10,928 nucleotides of DNA from an uncultured Collinsella sp. (lineage in GTDB: Bacteria; Actinomycetota; Coriobacteriia; Coriobacteriales; Coriobacteriaceae), in contig URNK01000046.1 of assembly GCA_900549195.1 (NCBI GenBank), positions 1 to 10,928 on the forward strand, in the 5' to 3' direction. This document shows, piece after piece, positions 6,599 to 10,928 of this stretch. The notes below the pieces were generated by a model. The model was not told the DNA's origin. It saw only the letters and a list, made by a program, of their open reading frames with translations, and made no database searches. A program made the position numbers and the translations under genes. Each line of letters starts with the position of its first letter. The first letter of the stretch is position 1.

Positions 6599-6723
6599 GG
6601 CCCCGTATCGGTGGTGCCTCCCGGCGCATTCCGCAGGGGGAGCGATATTTTGCAGCATGAAGTGCGTAGCAAAATATCGCTCATGCCCGAGGACGCGCTG
6701 GGAGGCAACACCGATACGGGGCC
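6599..6723 (-). repeat. Long two-tier hairpin element 2, upstream of the tRNA-Leu promoter
   Basis: Outer arms 6599-6622 and 6700-6723 match over 23 of 24 positions; adding one wobble or mismatch and GCGC (6624-6627 with 6695-6698) gives a 29-position outer helix. The inner helix AGCGATATTTTGC (6641-6653) with GCAAAATATCGCT (6669-6681) is perfect over 13 bp, topped by a GCA/TGC mini-stem. Read on the minus strand, the internal loop contains GTCCTCGGGCATG on one side and CTGCGGAATG on the other, the same two motifs as element 1 on the plus strand. The sequence of both helices differs from element 1 while pairing is kept. Confidence 0.85.
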
Positions 6724-6761
6724 GGACATATCGATTTACCAGCGCATTTACAAATTCATAA

Positions 6762-6810
6762 ACTTTTTTCAAAAAAGTGCTTGCACAGTTCTCGAATCAT
6801 AGGTTATTAT
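6762..6810 (+). promoter_or_regulatory. tRNA-Leu promoter with palindromic A/T-tract element
   Basis: -35 TTGCAC (6781-6786) and -10 TATTAT (6805-6810, 18-nt spacer) or TTATTA (6804-6809, 17 nt). ACTTTTTTCAAAAAAGT at 6762-6778 lies 2 nt upstream of the -35. Its reverse complement is found at the identical distance from the tRNA-Gly -35. A-tracts at this position resemble UP elements that bind the RNA polymerase alpha subunit at stable-RNA promoters; that role is inferred from position and composition. Confidence 0.8.
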
Positions 6811-6867
6811 CTTCCTCGTTGAACGCGCGGGTCCAACAAAACGAACTGCGAATCAACAGCATAGCAT

Positions 6868-6957
6868 GTCGGAGTGGCGGAATTGGCAGACGCGCTAGCT
6901 TGAGGTGCTAGTGACCGCTTTTTGGTCATGCGGGTTCAAGTCCCGCCTCCGACACCA
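6868..6957 (+). tRNA. tRNA-Leu, anticodon GAG
   Basis: Acceptor GTCGGAG (6868-6874) pairs with CTCCGAC (6947-6953), followed by discriminator A and an encoded CCA at 6955-6957. The anticodon stem CTAGC/GCTAG (6895-6899, 6907-6911) frames the loop TTGAGGT, anticodon GAG at 6902-6904, reading CUC/CUU codons. The long variable arm TGACC/GGTCA (6912-6928) is the class II mark of tRNA-Leu. The T-arm is GCGGGTTCAAGTCCCGC. All arms pair well, so it should be functional. Confidence 0.97.
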
Positions 6958-6968
6958 TCGCATTTCAG

Positions 6969-6990
6969 AAGCCTCTTCGGAGGCTTTTTT
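6969..6990 (+). terminator. Rho-independent terminator of tRNA-Leu
   Basis: AAGCCTC (6969-6975), UUCG tetraloop (6976-6979), GAGGCTT (6980-6986), with the T-run to 6990. Strong canonical form, 11 nt after the tRNA CCA. Confidence 0.93.
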
Positions 6991-7016
6991 GTTACCGATA
7001 GACGGTGAGGTCCACG

Positions 7017-9362
7017 ATGGAAACGCTTGAGCGCAACGAGTGGGCAGACGTTGCCCAACTGGTCGAGATCACGAGCGATGCTGTCATCATCTGTGAGCTC
7101 GACGGAACCATTCTGCATGTGAATAATCGTTTGCTCGACCTGATGTGCGAGGAACGCGCTGACGTCATCAGCGGTGATGTCAAAGACGTTCTGTACTCGT
7201 CTGCCTTTGAGCGCGCGACCGAACATCGCCTGCCGTTTGAGACCGATGGCTCCGAGAGCGAGCTGATGCTCAAGCTGAGCGACGGGTCTTTTATTCCCGT
7301 CTTGGTTCGCGCGGGTTCCGTTACGCCTCCGCGTATCTTTGGACGTCGTGCACCGCGTGTCCTGGTGGCGCTTCACAGCATCGAAGAGCAGTATTCCCAC
7401 GATCGTCAGCTCAAACGTGCGCTATCGGAGCTTAGGGTGGCGAATAAACGCCTTTCGGGTACCCTTTCAGTCATTATGAGTACCGTGGGCACCGATGAGC
7501 TCCCCAGCTTGCTCGATACCGTTTTGAATCAGCTCGTTGGAACGCTCGATGCCTCCGGTGCGGCTATCTATTTTTCCGAGAGCGGCGGCTTTAAGCTCCG
7601 CGGTGTTTCTAAGGAGCTTGAGGACAGCTATCTGCCCGAGTTTATGCCGTACGGCGCGGGCATTCCGACCTACGTACTTCGCGAGTCGCGTGCCTGTCGC
7701 CTGTCGATCCAGCAGGACCTTGAGGGCGACCGGGTTGCTTCGGGTATGTTCATGGATTTGGACAATCGTTCCAAGCACTTGCTGCGCGTGCAGGATATGC
7801 CCCCGTATCGCAGCGAGATCTGTCTTCCTGTGTTTTACGGCACGCAGGTCCTTGGCGTGTTGGAAGTTGGCTGGAAACGCCCCCAGGCGCCACTTGCCTA
7901 TGACGTGAACGTGCTCGAGGTCATCTGCGATTACCTGTCTATTCAGCTGGTCGGCATGGCGTCGAGCTTACGTTCGCGCCGCACGGCGGAGCTCGGCCGC
8001 TCGCTCAATTTGCTGCGCGACGAACTGTTTACCTATCTCGATGATCCCGTTGCCGCCTCGCGAGCGGTGTCGACGGAAATCTGCACGGTGCTCAATTGTC
8101 ATTTCTGCCCCGTGGAGTATGATGCGGGCCTCGAAACCTATGTCATCGATTTTGAGGGCGGCAGTCGTGTGCCGTTGCCGGGCGATCCGGAGTCGCTCTT
8201 CTTTTCCACCACCGCACCAGCTGCGCGTTTGGGGGTCGCTTCCGATGGTTTTGAGCCGTCGGTGCTGGGCGGTGCGAGTGCTGATGATCTTAAGCATGTG
8301 CGCTTGACCCGCGTCGACGAATCCATGCCTATGGGCGGATGGTTGAGGGCTCATGGCCTGCCGTGCCAGGGCCTCTATGTCGATTCCGGCTTCGAGGCGG
8401 GACGCGTTCGCTCGGAGGGCGGCGGTCGGCGGAACAACGATGCGATCGTTCCCGCTGATATCGCCAAGGGGCCGACGAGGCGCGCTTTGCTGCTCCGCGA
8501 TGGCAGCCAAGAACCAATTGACGACCTTGAATACGACTACCTGGTGCATCTGGCGCATGACTTTGAGCTGATCTATGAAGGCGAGTCTCAAAAGCGCGAA
8601 GAGCGTCATATCGCTCAGACGCTTCAGATTGGCATGAGAAATTCGCTTGGTGACGTTCCGGGCATTGCAACCGATTCGGTATACCTATCGGCAACGAATT
8701 CTGCGTTGGTCGGCGGCGACTTCTATACGCTTGTCCGTCTTCCCGACGATTGTGCCGTAATGATTTTGGGCGATGTGTCCGGCAAGGGGATTGAGGCGGC
8801 GTCGATGTCGGCACTCGTCAAGACGGCGCTGACGGCCTATGCCTGGGAGGGTGCAGGGCCTGCCCGTATGGCACGCTCGCTCAATAGCATGCTCATGGGC
8901 TTTTCGAGGGTCGAGACGTTTGTGACGGCGTTTATCGCCAAGATCGATCTTAAAGCGGGCCGCGCTACTTATTGCTCTGCGGGACATCCTCCCACTATGG
9001 TCATTAGGCCGTCGTCGACGCCGCGTGGCGGCGGCGAGACCTGCGGGGGAGAAGTGGAGCTCCTTGGGTGCCAATCGGGCGTGATCGGTGCCTTTGAGAG
9101 CATGGTCTACGAGACGGGCGTGTTTACATTCGCTCCTGGTGACATGCTATTTATGTATACCGACGGAACAATCGAAGCACGTGATCGCTCGGGTGCTTTC
9201 TTTGGCGAGCAGCGCCTTCGTGACCTTCTGCTCTCTGTCTCGGGTGAGGGCGTATCGGGAATCTGCGGTAAGGTCTTGGGCGAGCTTGATCGCTTTACCG
9301 AGTCGGCGCTGGACGATGACATCGCACTGGTCTCCCTTGAGTTTTTACGGGGTCGATCGTAG
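7017..9362 (+). CDS. PAS-GAF-PP2C (RsbU/SpoIIE-type) serine phosphatase
   Basis: A soluble sensor phosphatase of 781 aa, expected to dephosphorylate a STAS-domain antagonist. The ATG at 7017 is preferred over the in-frame GTG at 7005 because GAGG (7007-7010) lies 6 nt before it. Residues 9-120 look like a PAS domain (AQLVEITSDAVIICELDGTILHVNNR), 120-150 a helical linker, about 155-315 a GAF domain, and about 325-530 a divergent GAF-like region ending in the usual helix (GESQKREERHIAQTLQ). The PP2C domain covers about 535-778: VGGDFYT with Asp568, GDVSGKG with Asp586, SAGHPP at 655-660, YTDGTIEA with Asp716, and DDDIALV near 766, so the metal-binding acidic residues are present. The usual GGDFYD reads GGDFYT. 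No transmembrane segment is visible. It starts 26 nt after the tRNA-Leu terminator and precedes a STAS-HATPase gene by 81 nt. Confidence 0.92.
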   Translation: METLERNEWADVAQLVEITSDAVIICELDGTILHVNNRLLDLMCEERADVISGDVKDVLYSSAFERATEHRLPFETDGSESELMLKLSDGSFIPVLVRAGSVTPPRIFGRRAPRVLVALHSIEEQYSHDRQLKRALSELRVANKRLSGTLSVIMSTVGTDELPSLLDTVLNQLVGTLDASGAAIYFSESGGFKLRGVSKELEDSYLPEFMPYGAGIPTYVLRESRACRLSIQQDLEGDRVASGMFMDLDNRSKHLLRVQDMPPYRSEICLPVFYGTQVLGVLEVGWKRPQAPLAYDVNVLEVICDYLSIQLVGMASSLRSRRTAELGRSLNLLRDELFTYLDDPVAASRAVSTEICTVLNCHFCPVEYDAGLETYVIDFEGGSRVPLPGDPESLFFSTTAPAARLGVASDGFEPSVLGGASADDLKHVRLTRVDESMPMGGWLRAHGLPCQGLYVDSGFEAGRVRSEGGGRRNNDAIVPADIAKGPTRRALLLRDGSQEPIDDLEYDYLVHLAHDFELIYEGESQKREERHIAQTLQIGMRNSLGDVPGIATDSVYLSATNSALVGGDFYTLVRLPDDCAVMILGDVSGKGIEAASMSALVKTALTAYAWEGAGPARMARSLNSMLMGFSRVETFVTAFIAKIDLKAGRATYCSAGHPPTMVIRPSSTPRGGGETCGGEVELLGCQSGVIGAFESMVYETGVFTFAPGDMLFMYTDGTIEARDRSGAFFGEQRLRDLLLSVSGEGVSGICGKVLGELDRFTESALDDDIALVSLEFLRGRS

Positions 9363-9443
9363 GTCACGACGCCTGACGGGCGAAATCTGCGCGGTTGCAG
9401 ATACGTGTGCATCGAGCGAGCTCTTTTGGGGAACCATGGTCGT

Positions 9444-10190
9444 ATGAATGAGTGGAATGACATAGCGGTTTTGACGCCACCGGGCGATATCGACATCGCC
9501 TCGGTGCCCGCACTGCGCCGACGGTTGGATAATTTGATCGACCGGGGCGTGCGTCGTGTTGTCATCAATTGCCAGGCCGTGGGCTTTATCGACTCGACGG
9601 GTTTGGCGTTTTTGCTTACACGTGCTAGAGAGCTTATGAGGCATGAGGGACTGCTTTCGCTCGTTAACGCCTCCGATGGGGTCGTTCGCTTTTTGGAAAT
9701 TGCCCGACTTGTCGACATCCTTCATGTCGCGGGCCCGGCGCGGGAGTCGATTCCCGCCATTCCGGTGGGGGAGTTGCCGCGATGGAGCAAGAGCGTCGAA
9801 GTAAGGCGAGGCATCGAGAATCTCCCGTATTATCGGCACCGTGTGGCCGAGCTCCTCGAATCGCTTCCCCTGAGGCGTGATGAGCGCTATGACGTTGCAT
9901 TGGCGTTGGGGGAGGCATTGGGTAACGCATATGACCATGCGGGCGGCGTTGGCTGCATCCTGACGGTTCAGGCCTATGGGGACCGTGTTGTGCTCGAGGT
10001 GCTTGATCGGGGCGCTGGCTATTCTATCGATGGAGCGAGCGAACCGGTAACATCCGAGGAACGCGGACGCGGTATCAAGCTTATGCGCATGCTCGTCGAT
10101 AATGTGGAAGTTGCCCGTCGTACAGATGGCGCCGGCACACGTGTTCGGATGGTGAAGCTGTTTAGCTCGGCATTGGAATCGTGCGCATAG
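9444..10190 (+). CDS. STAS-HATPase fusion: anti-sigma antagonist joined to RsbW/SpoIIAB-like kinase
   Basis: A cytoplasmic protein of 248 aa with two partner-switching modules in one chain. Residues 1-100 are a STAS domain (VLTPPGDIDIASVPALRRRL; FIDSTGLAFLL), with Ser51 in the D-S-T-G loop as the likely phosphorylation site. Residues about 115-240 are an HATPase_c domain of the anti-sigma kinase class: N-box Glu157 and Asn161 (GEALGNAYDHA), G1 box DRGAG 188-192, G2 box ERGRGIKL 206-213, and GTRVRMVK at the end. In the classical systems these are separate proteins: SpoIIAA or RsbV, and SpoIIAB or RsbW. The ATG at 9444 is chosen because STAS begins right there; GGGGAA (9428-9433) is a distant, weak SD, and a GTG at 9405 lacks one. 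The 81-nt gap from the phosphatase contains a 6-bp hairpin (9385-9402) but no clear promoter. Confidence 0.9.
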   Translation: MNEWNDIAVLTPPGDIDIASVPALRRRLDNLIDRGVRRVVINCQAVGFIDSTGLAFLLTRARELMRHEGLLSLVNASDGVVRFLEIARLVDILHVAGPARESIPAIPVGELPRWSKSVEVRRGIENLPYYRHRVAELLESLPLRRDERYDVALALGEALGNAYDHAGGVGCILTVQAYGDRVVLEVLDRGAGYSIDGASEPVTSEERGRGIKLMRMLVDNVEVARRTDGAGTRVRMVKLFSSALESCA

Positions 10191-10210
10191 CGCCTTGACT
10201 TGGCGTTATT
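10188..10210 (+). terminator. Weak terminator overlapping the STAS-HATPase stop codon
   Basis: TAGCGCC (10188-10194) pairs with GGCGTTA (10202-10208) including one G·T, around a 7-nt loop, then only a short T stretch. It would end the phosphatase/STAS unit before the tRNA-Gly promoter. The short tail makes it a modest call. Confidence 0.4.
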
Positions 10211-10235
10211 TACCTGCATGAACTTGCTTTGGGCA

Positions 10236-10283
10236 ACTTTTTTGAAAAAAGTACTTGCGTCTTTAGGACAACTCGCGTAAATT
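10236..10283 (+). promoter_or_regulatory. tRNA-Gly promoter with the same palindromic A/T-tract element
   Basis: -35 TTGCGT (10255-10260), 17-nt spacer, -10 TAAATT (10278-10283), 12 nt before the tRNA. ACTTTTTTGAAAAAAGT at 10236-10252 ends 2 nt before the -35, exactly as at the tRNA-Leu promoter, with the centre base G instead of C. Confidence 0.8.
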
Positions 10284-10295
10284 AATAACCCGCAA

Positions 10296-10371
10296 GCGGA
10301 CATGGCTCAGTTGGTAGAGCACAACCTTGCCAAGGTTGGGGTCGCGGGTTCGAGCCCCGTTGTCCGCTCCA
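10296..10371 (+). tRNA. tRNA-Gly, anticodon GCC
   Basis: Acceptor GCGGACA (10296-10302) pairs with TGTCCGC (10361-10367), discriminator T10368, encoded CCA 10369-10371. D-arm GCTCAGTTGGTAGAGC; anticodon stem CAACC/GGTTG with loop TTGCCAA, GCC at 10329-10331, reading GGC/GGU; T-arm GCGGGTTCGAGCCCCGT. A complete cloverleaf of normal 76-nt length. Confidence 0.97.
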
Positions 10372-10379
10372 AGCGCAAC

Positions 10380-10409
10380 AGCCCGACTACTACGGTAGCC
10401 GGGCTTTTT
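10380..10409 (+). terminator. Rho-independent terminator of tRNA-Gly
   Basis: AGCCCG (10380-10385) pairs with CGGGCT (10400-10405), then an A/C mismatch and CTAC/GTAG, loop TACG, followed by five T's. Canonical, 9 nt after the CCA. Confidence 0.92.
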
Positions 10410-10495
10410 CGTACCCATCGCCTGGGCTCGAACCCGAGAGGGAGCGAGCGTTTTGGGTCGTGGCTGTGGCGCTGTTTGCCGCGAATGTTCGCCTT

Positions 10496-10548
10496 GGGCG
10501 TATCATCGTGGGCATCTCGTATAACCTCGTTGCAAGGGAGATACGCCC
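10496..10548. promoter_or_regulatory. 9-bp inverted repeat around the start region of the alpha-glucosidase gene
   Basis: GGGCGTATC (10496-10504) and GATACGCCC (10540-10548) are perfect reverse complements 35 nt apart. Between them lie a possible -10, TATAAC (10520-10525), without a convincing -35, and the SD AAGGGAG (10534-10540), which the right arm touches. It could be a pair of operator half-sites or an mRNA stem hiding the initiation region. The rest of the spacer from 10410 holds only an inverted copy of a tRNA T-arm sequence (10424-10436). Confidence 0.4.
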
Positions 10549-10549
10549 C

Positions 10550-10928
10550 ATGGCTACAAAAAAGTCTTCTTCGCGCTCATGGATGTCCGACGCCGCGATC
10601 TATCAGATCTACCCGCGCTCGTTTAAGGATTCGACTGGTTCGGGTCTGGGCGATATCGCGGGCATTACCCAGCAGATGGACTATCTTGAACAGCTGGGTA
10701 TCGAGGCCATCTGGCTGAGCCCGTTTTACCCATCGCCTCTTGTTGATGGTGGCTATGATGTGGCGGACTACTGCGATGTCGACCCACGTCTCGGCTCGCT
10801 TGACGACTTCGATGACATGATCGCTGCGGCTCACGCGCGCGGCATCAAGGTCATCGTCGACATCGTGCCTAACCATTCATCCAACCAGCACCCCTGGTTC
10901 AAAGCCGCTCTTGCCGCCGGCCCCGGAT
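10550..10928 (+). CDS. GH13 alpha-glucosidase / oligo-1,6-glucosidase, N-terminal part
   Basis: Start of a glycoside hydrolase family 13 enzyme that splits alpha-glucosidic bonds in maltose- or isomaltose-type oligosaccharides, probably in the cytoplasm since no signal peptide is seen (MATKKSSSRSWMSDAA). The 126 complete codons run off the window without a stop. IYQIYPRSFKDSTGSGLGDIAGI at 17-39 opens the (beta/alpha)8 barrel of alpha-glucosidases. AIWLSPFYPSPLVDGGYDVADY and DPRLGSLDDFD follow, a wording typical of actinobacterial AglA-like enzymes. DIVPNHSS near 104-111 is GH13 conserved region I. Catalytic residues lie beyond the window. AAGGGAG at 10534-10540, 9 nt upstream, supports the ATG at 10550. 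Full enzymes are usually 520-580 aa. The exact subfamily is inferred. Confidence 0.9.
   Translation, partial: MATKKSSSRSWMSDAAIYQIYPRSFKDSTGSGLGDIAGITQQMDYLEQLGIEAIWLSPFYPSPLVDGGYDVADYCDVDPRLGSLDDFDDMIAAAHARGIKVIVDIVPNHSSNQHPWFKAALAAGPG

Noticed and set aside
6286..6723. CRISPR array
   Set aside because: The repeats are inverted, not direct, have no regular spacers, and no cas gene is present.
6461..6772. 103-codon minus-strand frame in the hairpin-rich spacer
   Set aside because: It is made by reading across palindromes; it has no SD, no domain and no codon bias like its neighbours.
9385..9402. 6-bp hairpin ATCTGC/GCAGAT between the phosphatase and STAS-HATPase genes as a terminator
   Set aside because: The stem is short and there is no T-tract; it is recorded only as a minor structure in the gap.
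10302..10718. 138-codon plus-strand frame beginning MAQLVEHNLAKVGVAGSSPVV
   Set aside because: It is the well-known spurious frame read through a tRNA-Gly gene and continues out of frame into the alpha-glucosidase gene.

Overview
The window reads as one end of a short-read assembly contig from a moderately high-GC Gram-positive, most likely a gut Coriobacteriia of the Collinsella type (Actinomycetota). The support is indirect: strong C/G preference at third codon positions, SD-led genes with AAGGAGG-like sites, a Tat-type lipoprotein, encoded CCA on both tRNAs, and an alpha-glucosidase of actinobacterial flavour. I could not run a database search, so the genus is an inference. Bases 1-47 are not genome: they match the Illumina Nextera i7 adapter, including the Tn5 mosaic end.

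Region 1 (48-6271) is a complete five-gene peptide ABC importer: an extracellular lipoprotein receptor (oppA-like, with twin-arginine signal and lipobox), two permeases (oppB, oppC) and two ATPases (oppD, oppF), both ATPases with the C-terminal cysteine set typical of Opp/Dpp ATPases. An upstream terminator, a 14-bp palindrome and a long leader precede it. The receptor gene is separated from the other four genes by a 156-nt spacer holding three consecutive hairpins, a layout that normally makes more receptor than transporter. The last four genes are tightly packed (14-nt, 2-nt and -1-nt spacing).

Region 2 (6272-6867) has no gene. It is packed with inverted repeats. Two of them (6286-6417 and 6599-6723, opposite orientation) share one architecture: a 29-position outer helix of different sequence, the same asymmetric internal-loop motif at the same depth, an inner helix of different sequence and a small tip hairpin. 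A third, shorter relative lies at 6428-6461. This is the best candidate for something undescribed in the window.

Region 3 (6762-10409) holds tRNA-Leu(GAG), a PAS-GAF-PP2C (RsbU/SpoIIE-type) phosphatase, a STAS plus HATPase fusion protein, and tRNA-Gly(GCC). The phosphatase and fusion protein look like a partner-switching signalling pair in which the antagonist and the anti-sigma kinase are one chain; no sigma factor is nearby. Both tRNA promoters carry the same 17-bp A/T-tract palindrome two bases upstream of the -35 box. The phosphatase gene starts only 26 nt after the tRNA-Leu terminator, so it may rely on read-through.

Region 4 (10410-10928) is a spacer with an inverted repeat around the start region, then the first 126 codons of a GH13 alpha-glucosidase cut by the window end.
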